Assembly: GCA_038253135.1 (NCBI GenBank)
Contig: JBBSHJ010000106.1
Span: 1-10,657 of the forward strand
Length of the DNA stretch: 10,657 nucleotides
Reading direction: 5' to 3'
Origin: JBBSHJ01 sp038253135
GTDB lineage: Bacteria > Actinomycetota > Actinomycetes > Mycobacteriales > QHCD01
Below, piece after piece: positions 1-6,301 of this stretch. How positions within the stretch are numbered: the first letter of the stretch is position 1; each line of letters begins with the position of its first letter. A program made the position numbers and the translations under genes. Below the pieces are notes generated by a model. That model did not search any database and was not told the DNA's origin. It saw nothing but the letters and a program-made list of their open reading frames with translations.

Positions 1-105
1 GTGGTCGAGACCGTTTACGAGGTGAGCGGGATAGACGGCGATCGCCCGGTTGCGACGATGCTCTACGAACGGGATGGCCGATCGGCAGCAACCCCGGGCC
101 GGTAG
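1..105 (+). CDS. 3' end of an unidentified gene (partial)
   Basis: Frame 1 reads 34 residues to a TAG at 103-105, starting VVETVYEVSGIDGD and ending AATPGR. The piece looks coding: it has a hydrophobic/charged alternation followed by a polar tail, and it ends 23 bp before the converging stop of the epimerase gene. The pattern of a Val-rich strand, then EVSGIDGD, then another short strand resembles the C-terminal tail of CpaF/TadA-type secretion ATPases, but 34 residues are too few to assign a family. The upstream part lies outside the window. The GTG at base 1 is probably an internal Val codon rather than a start. It is unrelated to the sugar cluster as far as can be seen. Confidence 0.4.
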   Translation: MVETVYEVSGIDGDRPVATMLYERDGRSAATPGR

Positions 106-128
106 CTCGTCCTCGCACGTACCGGCGA

Positions 129-1352
129 TCAGCCGGTCGTGAAACGGAAACGCGTGGTGGAGGTGAAGACCTCGCCGGGCGAGAGCAGCGTGGATGGGTA
201 CGACGGCTGGTTCGGGGAATCCGGGAAGTGCTGTGTCTCCAGGGTGAACGCGTCGCCCTGACGGTAGGTGTGCCCGGAAATGCCGGCCAGGGTGCCGTCG
301 AGGAAATTGCCCGAATAGAACTGCACGCCGGGCTGATCGGTCCAACACTCGAGCACGCGCCCGGAGTCCGGTTCGTGCACCCGCGCCGCCTTGGTCAGGC
401 CGTGCCGGGCCGGGTTGAGCACCCAGTTGTGGTCATACCCGTGCGCGTTGAGGATCTGAGTACCGGCGGCCGGACCTTCGGCATCGCGGATCCGCTCGCC
501 GATGGTGTGCTTGCGGCGGAAGTCGAACGGGGTGCCGTCGACGGGGTCAAGTGGTCCGAGTGGGATCGAGGTCTCGTCGATCGGGGTGTAGCGGTCGGCG
601 TTGAGGATCATCTCGTGGCCGTAGACGGTGTCCTGTCCCTCTCCGGCGAGGTTGAAATAGGCGTGGTTGGTGAAATTGACGATGGTCTTCGCATCGGTCG
701 TCGCGTGATAGGTGATGGTGAGCTCGCCGTGCGCGTCGACGGTGTAGGTGACGCTAATATTCAGGTTGCCGGGGAATCCCATTTCGCCGTCGACGCTCAG
801 GTAGCTGAACGTGACGCCGACCCGATCGCTCTCCCTGATTTCCGCGGCCTCCCACACCTTGGTGTTGAAACCCTGGGGTCCACCGTGCAGCGCGTTCGGC
901 CCGTTGTTGAGCGGGATCTGGTAGGTCGTCCCGTCGATGCTGAAGCGGCCCTTGGCGATCCGGTTGGCAAACCGGCCGATCGTCGCGCCGAAATACGGGC
1001 TCTTGGTGACGTAATCCTCGAGGGTGGCGAGGCCCAGGATGACGTTGTCCCGCCGCCCGCGGCGATCGGGCGCCAGGATGCGCTGCAGCGCCGCGCCGTA
1101 CGTGATCATGGAGACCTCGATGCCCCGGCGGGAGTCGCCACCGGTGCCGAAGATGTAACGGTCGACGGCCGTGCCGTCGGCCATCGTGCCGAAGGGCTCC
1201 TTGCGCAGCGACAGCCCGTGGTGGCCGTGTCCGCGGCCGCGGTCATGGTGAGCGGATCGGGCGCCGGCGGTGCGGGATCCGGCAACGGCGGCGGCCGTGG
1301 CCACACCGGTCGCGGCGGCTCCGTGCAAGACCGTTCGTCGGGATACTGACAT
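129..1352 (-). CDS. Tat-exported aldose 1-epimerase (galactose mutarotase)
   Basis: This 407-residue protein belongs to the galactose mutarotase family, which interconverts alpha and beta anomers of galactose, glucose and related aldoses. Family motifs are present in order: GRFANRI (about 126-132), NALHGG (153-158, active-site His156), TNHAYFNL (228-235, His230), YDHNWV (306-311, Asp307) and LETQHFPDSPNQP (371-383, Glu372, the expected catalytic base). The N-terminus has a twin-arginine signal: SRRTVLH at 4-10, then an Ala-rich hydrophobic stretch, with a likely cleavage near TAGA at 28-31. A His/Arg-rich linker (about 32-46) follows. The ATG at 1350-1352 has GAGGTG 7 nt upstream. It is last in the transport unit, 72 bp after the second permease, with a hairpin in the gap. 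The signal makes it longer than the usual 300-350-residue cytoplasmic enzymes. The family is certain; the preferred sugar is not. Confidence 0.93.
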   Translation of the reverse strand: MSVSRRTVLHGAAATGVATAAAVAGSRTAGARSAHHDRGRGHGHHGLSLRKEPFGTMADGTAVDRYIFGTGGDSRRGIEVSMITYGAALQRILAPDRRGRRDNVILGLATLEDYVTKSPYFGATIGRFANRIAKGRFSIDGTTYQIPLNNGPNALHGGPQGFNTKVWEAAEIRESDRVGVTFSYLSVDGEMGFPGNLNISVTYTVDAHGELTITYHATTDAKTIVNFTNHAYFNLAGEGQDTVYGHEMILNADRYTPIDETSIPLGPLDPVDGTPFDFRRKHTIGERIRDAEGPAAGTQILNAHGYDHNWVLNPARHGLTKAARVHEPDSGRVLECWTDQPGVQFYSGNFLDGTLAGISGHTYRQGDAFTLETQHFPDSPNQPSYPSTLLSPGEVFTSTTRFRFTTG

Positions 1353-1376
1353 GGATGTGCACCTCGTTTCCTTGTC

Positions 1377-1402
1377 CCGGCTGCGGATCGCGCCGCTGCC
1401 GG
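1377..1402 (-). terminator. GC-rich hairpin between permease and epimerase genes
   Basis: The arms 1377-1386 and 1393-1402 pair over 5 bp, one T/T mismatch and 4 bp, around a 6-nt loop (ATCGCG). There is no T-tract on either strand. It lies in the 72-bp gap after the second permease stop, so it could attenuate transcription into the epimerase gene or protect the upstream 3' end. The role is inferred from position; the pairing is read directly from the sequence. Confidence 0.4.
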
Positions 1403-1424
1403 ATCGATGAGCAGGTGTTGCCGA

Positions 1425-2369
1425 TCAGCCCTTGATTCCCGTCTCCGCGACACCTCGGACGAGGTAGCGCTGCAGGAATGCGAAGACCAGCACGAGGGGA
1501 AGGATCGAGACCAGTGCGGCCATGAACAGCTGGGGGTAGTGCTGGACCTGTGCCGTCAGGAAGGTCGACATCGCGACCTGCACGGTGTACGACGACGGGC
1601 TGTTGCCCGCGACGACGAGGGGCCAGAGGAAGGCATTCCACGACCCGATGAAACCGATCACCGCGAGCGCGGAGGTGAAGGCGAGGGAGTTCGGCGCCAC
1701 GATGCGCCAAAACGCGCCCCAGTAGCTGACACCGTCCACCCGTGCGGCTTCCTCAAGCTCCTTCGGGAAATTGAGGAAGAACTGGCGGAAGAGGAAGGTC
1801 GCGAAGCCGCTGAAGAGACCGGGGACGATCAGGGCCTTCAACGTGTCGAGCCAGTTGAACGCCGACATCAGCACGAAGCTCGGCACGAACGTGACGGCAC
1901 CGGGAATCATCAGCGTCAGGACGATGGGGTAGAAGACGAGTTTCGCGTGGCGGTACGGGATCCGGGCCAAGCCGTAGCCGGCCATCGCGGCGATGAGCAG
2001 GCTGCCGGTGGTCTGCACGACGGCGATGATCGCGGAGTTCATCATTGCCCGGCCGAATCCGAGATCGGAGTTCGCGCTGAAGAGGTCGGTGAAGTTGTGC
2101 CACTGCGGATGCCTCGGGAAGAACGACGTGGACCCGATGTCGTTGTCGGTGCCGAGCGCGTTGCGGATCAGCAGCCAGAACGGGACCAGGAACAGCACCG
2201 TGGCGATGACCAGGGCGATCCAGCGGAAGACCGAGCCACCGGCGCGCATCGCGCCACCGCGGGCACCGACCATCTTCGGCGTTCCGGCCGGCCGGTCCTT
2301 GCGGGGCCGCCGGCTCCGGGGCGCCGCGCCTGCCTCGATCACCTGATCGACCGCGTCCACACTAGTCAT
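1425..2369 (-). CDS. Carbohydrate ABC transporter permease, MalG/AraQ type
   Basis: This 314-residue inner-membrane protein is the second permease subunit of a CUT1-type sugar importer. Hydrophobic segments lie near 48-68, 108-135, 143-166, 176-197, 228-250 and 280-300, giving the six expected for the MalG family. The EAA loop that docks on the ATPase is clear at 207-226 (EAARVDGVSYWGAFWRIVAP), with the conserved Gly at 213. The N-terminal 45 residues are polar and Arg/Lys-rich, as in many actinobacterial members. The ATG overlaps the end of the preceding permease gene by 8 bp, and GGGAGGA sits 3 nt upstream, so translation is probably coupled. The protein ends in ETGIKG, typical of the family. 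No ATPase gene is nearby; a shared ATPase encoded elsewhere is likely. Substrate cannot be read from the permease. Confidence 0.95.
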   Translation of the reverse strand: MTSVDAVDQVIEAGAAPRSRRPRKDRPAGTPKMVGARGGAMRAGGSVFRWIALVIATVLFLVPFWLLIRNALGTDNDIGSTSFFPRHPQWHNFTDLFSANSDLGFGRAMMNSAIIAVVQTTGSLLIAAMAGYGLARIPYRHAKLVFYPIVLTLMIPGAVTFVPSFVLMSAFNWLDTLKALIVPGLFSGFATFLFRQFFLNFPKELEEAARVDGVSYWGAFWRIVAPNSLAFTSALAVIGFIGSWNAFLWPLVVAGNSPSSYTVQVAMSTFLTAQVQHYPQLFMAALVSILPLVLVFAFLQRYLVRGVAETGIKG

Positions 2370-3321
2370 CGGTCCTCCCGAATCCGAAGATGCGCCCTTG
2401 GATGAGGGTGAAGATGATGATGATGATGGCGAGGATGAATGCGCCCGCGCTGCCGAGACCGTATTGCTGACTGGTGCCCAACGCGGTGCTGTAGAGGTAG
2501 ACCAGCGGCGGTCGCCCGTAGTTGGCGCCGCCGAGCAGATTGTAGAACTCGTCGAAGGCCTGGTAGGCGGCGATCAGGTTGAGGATCACGACGGCGATGG
2601 ACGTCGCCCGCAACTGCGGAAATGTGATGAAACGGAAGGTCGTCCACCCGGGCGTTGCCCCGTCGACGTAGGCCGCCTCGTAAAGGTCAGGTGAGATCCG
2701 CTGCAGGCCGGCCAGGAAGATGATCATGTAGAAACCGAGCTGCAGCCACAGGCGGACTGTGACCAGCGGAATCCAGTACAGCGGCGGATGCTGGCTGGAC
2801 AGCCAGCTCTGGTCGCTTCCACCGAGACCGGAGGTGACGTGGTTGGCCAGCCCGTCGTTGTTGAAGATGCCTTGCTTCCAGATCAACGAGGCGACGACGT
2901 AGGACACCGCGGTCGGCAAGAAGAAGACGGACCGGAAGAACGTGCGCATGAACGTGATCTGGTTGACCAGGACGGCCAGGAACAAGGCGAGCGCGAAGGT
3001 CAGCGGGATGATGAAGATCGCGAAGATCGTGAAGACCTTCAGGCTGTCGACGAAGGCGCTGTCCTTGAGCATGTCGACGTAGTTCTGGAAGCCGACGAAG
3101 TGCTGCGGCGAGACGGTGTTCTGGGACTCGAAGAAAGACAGGATGAGCCCCCAGATGATGGGGACGACGGCGAAGATCAGCAGGCCCGCCGTGAACGGTC
3201 CGACGAAGACCCAGAACCACAGGGTGGCACCCTTGACCCGTTTGGCGCCGGGCTTCGCGGACCGGCCGCGAGTGCCCGTACCGATCTGTCCGGCGCCCGC
3301 GAGGTCCGCCTCAGCACTCAT
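2362..3321 (-). CDS. Carbohydrate ABC transporter permease, MalF/UgpA type
   Basis: This 319-residue inner-membrane protein is the first permease subunit, expected to form a heterodimer with the product of the overlapping downstream gene. Hydrophobic segments lie near 36-62, 94-120, 127-147, 182-206, 239-261 and 290-310. The EAA loop is at 215-234 (EAAYVDGATPGWTTFRFITF), with the conserved Gly at 221. The first 30 residues are polar and basic, which suits a cytoplasmic N-terminus. The ATG at 3319-3321 has GGAGGTG just upstream, with 4 nt between GGAGG and the start. The gene lies 94 bp after the binding-protein gene; a hairpin in that gap may lower permease expression relative to the binding protein. 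The last membrane segment contains five consecutive Ile codons, all ATC. Confidence 0.95.
   Translation of the reverse strand: MSAEADLAGAGQIGTGTRGRSAKPGAKRVKGATLWFWVFVGPFTAGLLIFAVVPIIWGLILSFFESQNTVSPQHFVGFQNYVDMLKDSAFVDSLKVFTIFAIFIIPLTFALALFLAVLVNQITFMRTFFRSVFFLPTAVSYVVASLIWKQGIFNNDGLANHVTSGLGGSDQSWLSSQHPPLYWIPLVTVRLWLQLGFYMIIFLAGLQRISPDLYEAAYVDGATPGWTTFRFITFPQLRATSIAVVILNLIAAYQAFDEFYNLLGGANYGRPPLVYLYSTALGTSQQYGLGSAGAFILAIIIIIFTLIQGRIFGFGRTDD
2413..2427. repeat. (GAT)5 trinucleotide run inside the permease gene
   Basis: Five perfect GAT units on the plus strand read as five ATC codons (Ile299-303) in the last membrane segment of the MalF-type permease. A gain or loss of units would keep the frame and change helix length. 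It may simply reflect codon bias for Ile in a hydrophobic helix. Confidence 0.8.
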
Positions 3322-3348
3322 CGCACCTCCGCTGTCTCGGCTGTCGGT

Positions 3349-3372
3349 GGGCGCAGACTATCGGGTGCGCCC
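3349..3372 (-). terminator. Hairpin between binding-protein and permease genes
   Basis: A perfect 7-bp inverted repeat, GGGCGCA (3349-3355) and TGCGCCC (3366-3372), flanks a 10-nt loop. It sits in the 94-bp gap after the binding-protein stop and before the first permease. No T-tract follows. By analogy with stem-loops between malE and malF in other bacteria, it may cause partial termination or stabilise the binding-protein message, giving excess binding protein over permease. The pairing is seen; the function is inferred. Confidence 0.45.
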
Positions 3373-3415
3373 GCGGCCGTCGTACGTCATTCGCAGCCGT
3401 GTCACTGCGTGTGCG

Positions 3416-4678
3416 TCACTGCTTCTTCAGGGCCTCCCGGCTCTTCTTGGCCGCCGCGTCGAGCTCCTTCTTGGCGTCCTTGCCCTTGAGCACGATGTTG
3501 GTCACCGCGTCGGTCTGAGGCTGGCCGACATCAGGCGTCCAGTAAGGGTTGTCGCCGAATCCGTGCTCGTTGGCGAGCTTGACGACGTCGGCCGGCGGAC
3601 CGCTCTGCAGCTTCTTGGCCTTGGCGGCGAGGCTCTTGCGCGGGGGGATGTGGAAACCGTAGGACAGGGACCAGTCCTCCTGCAGAGCGGACTGCTCGAT
3701 CCACAGCCACTTGACATAGTCCTTGGCCTTGCTCTGCTTCTTGCTCTTGGCCGCCACGAACTGCGTCCAGCCGCCGTTGTAGACCACCTGCTTGCCCTTG
3801 GAGCCGACCGCCGGGAAGGCGAAGATGCCGAAATCGTCGTTGAGCGCCTTCTGGATCTGCGGCATTGCCCACAGGCCGCACCACTGGATCGCGCACTTGC
3901 CGTCGAGGAAGGTCTGCGGGTTGGTCCAGTCCGTTGCCGCGCCGGTGAGCACCGACTTGTCGGAGCGGATCTGGTGCAGGAGCGAGATCGCCTCGGCGAC
4001 GTCGTCGTTGTCGTAGTCGACGTCCTTGTTGTCGGCGGTGAGGTTGGTGTGCCCGGAGGCAAAGATGGCCGACGTGGTCAGCGCACTCAGCCCGCTGTCA
4101 CTCTGCGCGCCCGCGTAGATGCCCTTGACCTTGCCGCTGGTGAGCTTCTTGGCCGTGGCGACGAGGTCGTTGAGCGTCGCCGGCACCTGCACGCCGGCCT
4201 TGGTGAACATGCTCTTGCGGTAATAGAAGATCTGCGGGTCATCGATCATCTTGATGCCGTAGACCTTACCGTCGATCGTGTTGGGCGCCAGGTCGGACGG
4301 GTTGAAGTCGCTCTTGACCGGGTCGATGATGTCGTCCAGCGGGATGATCTGCTTCGACTTGACCATGGTGTAGTTGAGCTGCGACTCGAAGCAGTCGGGT
4401 CCCTTGTTGCCGAGCAGGCCCTTGGACAGCACCGTGGCGTAGTCGCCGGGGGTCCACTGGACCTTGACGCCGACCTTCTTCGCCTTCTTGTAGTCCGATG
4501 CGTAGCGCATCGCGGCCTGCTTCGTGCCGTCCTCGCCGTACTGGTGGTACCACTGCGAGAGGTCCTTGCTGCCGCCGCTGCCACAGCCGGCGGTGGCGCC
4601 AAGGGCCGCGAGCGCTGCGACGCCGCCGGCACCGGAAAGGATCGAACGGCGGGAGATGGGTGGGTTGAAAGCGGGCAT
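3416..4678 (-). CDS. Sugar ABC transporter substrate-binding lipoprotein
   Basis: This 420-residue protein is an extracellular solute-binding protein of the family serving CUT1 sugar importers. The N-terminus has a twin-arginine motif (SRRSIL, 9-14), an Ala/Gly-rich hydrophobic stretch and a lipobox-like ATAGC with Cys32, so it is probably exported folded and lipid-anchored. The mature part starts with a Gly/Ser linker and then DLSQWYHQYGEDG, followed by LLGNKGPDCFE (about 88-98), the hinge-like GKVYGIKMIDDPQIFYYRKS (137-156), and Trp-rich stretches such as AIQWCGLW that may stack on sugar rings. I chose the ATG at 4676-4678: it directly precedes the signal peptide, and GGAGGT lies 11 nt upstream. 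An in-frame ATG at 4718-4720 would place that ribosome site inside the gene. It heads the transport unit and is clearly paralogous to the broken gene upstream. The substrate, perhaps a galactoside, is inferred only from neighbouring enzymes. Confidence 0.94.
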   Translation of the reverse strand: MPAFNPPISRRSILSGAGGVAALAALGATAGCGSGGSKDLSQWYHQYGEDGTKQAAMRYASDYKKAKKVGVKVQWTPGDYATVLSKGLLGNKGPDCFESQLNYTMVKSKQIIPLDDIIDPVKSDFNPSDLAPNTIDGKVYGIKMIDDPQIFYYRKSMFTKAGVQVPATLNDLVATAKKLTSGKVKGIYAGAQSDSGLSALTTSAIFASGHTNLTADNKDVDYDNDDVAEAISLLHQIRSDKSVLTGAATDWTNPQTFLDGKCAIQWCGLWAMPQIQKALNDDFGIFAFPAVGSKGKQVVYNGGWTQFVAAKSKKQSKAKDYVKWLWIEQSALQEDWSLSYGFHIPPRKSLAAKAKKLQSGPPADVVKLANEHGFGDNPYWTPDVGQPQTDAVTNIVLKGKDAKKELDAAAKKSREALKKQ

Positions 4679-4689
4679 GGCAGGCAGGC

Positions 4690-4695
4690 ACCTCC
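4690..4695 (-). promoter_or_regulatory. Ribosome binding site that fixes the binding-protein start
   Basis: GGAGGT on the minus strand lies 11 nt before the ATG at 4678. It argues for that start and against the longer in-frame ATG at 4720, because it would fall inside the longer reading frame. Confidence 0.6.
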
Positions 4696-4737
4696 GAGCG
4701 GGACACCTCGAGCGAGGCATCGGTCAGCCGAGCGTTT

Positions 4738-4755
4738 GCAACGTTGGAACGTTGC
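4738..4755. promoter_or_regulatory. LacI-family-like operator palindrome
   Basis: GCAACGTT, GG, AACGTTGC is a perfect inverted repeat with 8-bp arms and a 2-bp centre. Each arm contains the AACGTT core seen in many LacI/GalR-family operators. A further GCAAC at 4757-4761 forms a second, overlapping small palindrome with the right arm. The site lies 60-77 bp upstream of the binding-protein ATG and just downstream of a possible -10, so a bound repressor would block initiation or clearance. No regulator gene is in the window. Confidence 0.6.
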
Positions 4756-4759
4756 GGCA

Positions 4760-4789
4760 ACACTGCGACACACGATGGCCACGCGTCAA
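4760..4789 (-). promoter_or_regulatory. Possible promoter of the transport unit
   Basis: On the minus strand, TTGACG (4789-4784) is followed after 18 nt by CAGTGT (4765-4760). The -35 is good; the -10 keeps only the A at position 2 and T at position 6, so it is weak. Transcription would begin close to or inside the palindrome at 4738-4755, the usual geometry for repression. The initiation site cannot be fixed from sequence alone. Confidence 0.35.
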
Positions 4790-4847
4790 GCATGAAACGG
4801 CAACAAATTCGGTGGATCTCGTGATGGCGAGCGCGTGAGCGGCCGCC

Positions 4848-4892
4848 ACCCGCCCGGTCGGCCCAGCGGGCGCGGCAATCGGTGGGGCGGGT
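4848..4892 (-). terminator. Terminator-like hairpin after the second binding-protein gene
   Basis: ACCCGCCC (4848-4855) pairs perfectly with GGGCGGGT (4885-4892), and inside the loop GCCC (4861-4864) pairs with GGGC (4868-4871). It begins 9 bp past the stop of the broken binding-protein gene. There is no T-tract, which is common for terminators in high-GC actinobacteria. It would separate this gene from the downstream transport unit with its own operator. Confidence 0.45.
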
Positions 4893-4901
4893 CGGCACCG
4901 G

Positions 4902-6152
4902 TCACCCGTAGAGCGACTGCAGCTCCTGCTTGACGACGGTGGTCACGTTCTTCAGCTCGCTGGCGGGATCGCTGCCTTTGAGGATGATGTTGCTGACCGC
5001 GTCGGTGTACGCCGTGCTCATCTTGGCCGTCCAGTCGACCGGTGACGCGGCATTGGCGTAGCGCCTGGACAGCCCGACCGCGTCCTTGGCGGCGCCCTTC
5101 TGCAGCTGGGTGGCCTTGGCCACGATGCTCTCGCGTACCGGCAGGTGGAAGCCGAAGTCCAGCGCCCACTCCTGCTGATACTGCTTCTGGTCGACCCAGA
5201 GCCACTTCAGGAAGGCCTTGGTCTCGTCGATCTTCTTGCTCTTGGTGCTGATCATCGCCAGCCAGTCACCGATCGGCACGACCGGCTTGCCCTTGGTGTC
5301 GAGCGCGGGGTAGGGCGCCACGCCCACGTCATCGCCCCACTTGTCGGTGATGAGCTTCATGTTCCACAGACCGGTCCACTGCATGGCGGTCGCGCCCTTG
5401 ATGAAGGCGCTCGGATCGGACCAGTCGGTCGCATGGCCGGTGAGCAGCCACTTCTCCTTGCCGATGCCGCGCAGCTTGTCCAGTCCCGCCGCGGCCCGCG
5501 GGCTGTCGAAGCCGATCTTGTGCTCGGGGGTGACGTAGGTGAGGCCGGCCGGCCACAGCGCGGGACCGCCGAGGATGTCCGCACCCGACCTGGAGCCGAG
5601 GTAGAGGCCCTTCATGCCGCCCTGCGACAGCGTCTTGGCCGCGTTGAAGAGCTCATCCGGAGTCGCCGGAGGTTACAGCCCGGCCTTCGCCAGCAGGCTC
5701 TTGCGGTAATAGAGCATCTGCATGTCCTGGATCATCGGGATCCCGTAGAGCTTTCCGTTGACGGTCCCGAGCGCCAGGTCCGCCGGGTGGAAGTCGCTCC
5801 TGGCGCCGGCGAGCAGGTCGGTGAGGTCGACGACCTGGTTCGCCTTGACCATCTGCGCGGTGAGCTGGTCCTCGAAGGCGTCCGGGCCCTTGTTGCCGAG
5901 CAGGCCGGTGGAGAGCTTCGTGCCGTACTGGTCGCCGCCGATGACCCAGTTCACCTTGACCGTGTGCTTCTTGTAAGCCTTGGCGAACTTCTTCGCAGCG
6001 TCCTCGGTGCCCTTCTCGCCGTACTCGTGGTACCACTGCGAGATGTCCTTGCCGCCGCCGCTGCCGCACGCCGCGGCGACGGCGCCCAGACCGACAGCGC
6101 CCGCACCGCCGAGGAACGTCCGGCGGGGGACGGATCGACCGTTTGCGGACAT
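4902..6152 (-). pseudogene. Second sugar-binding lipoprotein gene, interrupted by in-frame TAA
   Basis: This is a paralogue of the downstream binding protein, of nearly the same size (416 residues plus one stop, against 420). It has a Tat motif (PRRTFLG, 9-15), a lipobox-like AAAC with Cys29, and parallel blocks: DISQWYHEYGEKG, LLGNKGPDAFE, GKLYGIPMIQDMQMLYYRKS, TDWSDPSAF, AMQWTGLWNM, DAVSNIILKGSDPASEL. Codon 160 (5673-5675) is TAA, at the place where the paralogue has Gln164 (CAG) in KAGVQVPAT; here the reading is KAGL, stop, PPAT. The same frame stays open for 256 codons after it, with no shift. The ATG at 6150-6152 is well supported by AGAGGAG 5 nt upstream. The intact remainder suggests a recent nonsense mutation, a sequencing error or readthrough. 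If terminated, the product would lack its C-terminal lobe and could not bind sugar normally. Confidence 0.85.
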
Positions 6153-6157
6153 ATTTT

Positions 6158-6164
6158 CTCCTCT
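6158..6164 (-). promoter_or_regulatory. Ribosome binding site of the second binding-protein gene
   Basis: AGAGGAG on the minus strand lies 5 nt before the ATG at 6152. It selects this start over the in-frame ATG at 6203 and shows that the initiation signal of the interrupted gene is intact. Confidence 0.7.
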
Positions 6165-6206
6165 GCACACGGGGACCGAGGGTCCGGGGCGCGGGACGGC
6201 CACGCC

Positions 6207-6233
6207 GGTCTGGAGACAATAGTCTCGCCGACC
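6207..6233. promoter_or_regulatory. Imperfect inverted repeat in the divergent promoter region
   Basis: A perfect core, GAGAC, AATA, GTCTC (6213-6226), lies inside outer GGTC (6207-6210) and GACC (6230-6233) arms that pair with a 1-nt offset. It is in the 149-bp gap between the divergent binding-protein and GH2 genes. On the minus strand the core contains TATTGT (6221-6216), a possible -10 giving a leader of about 57 nt, but I see no good -35. It may be an operator for one or both genes. It does not resemble the palindrome at 4738-4755, so a different regulator is possible. Confidence 0.35.
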
Positions 6234-6301
6234 CGCGAGCCCGCCGGCCGGACCCGCCCGCGGCCGGCGGCCTTCAACGACATCTGGAGTGCACCGAACC
6301 C

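Noticed and set aside
228..1349. A 373-residue open frame on the plus strand
   Set aside because: It is the antisense shadow of the epimerase, whose active-site motifs are all present on the other strand.
3116..4795. A 559-residue open frame on the plus strand
   Set aside because: It is antisense to the binding-protein gene and its composition is low-complexity Leu/Val/Arg/Asp without motifs.
4902..5615. An independent small protein starting at the ATG at 5615
   Set aside because: It begins mid-domain, lacks a signal peptide and has only a weak ribosome site, and it is in the same frame as the upstream half. It is better read as the 3' part of the interrupted gene.
6143..6301. An N-terminal extension of the GH2 enzyme from the ATG at 6143
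   Set aside because: It would overlap the start of the divergent gene and cover the intergenic regulatory region. The extension is Arg/Pro-rich with no domain, and the ATG at 6302 fits the family start.
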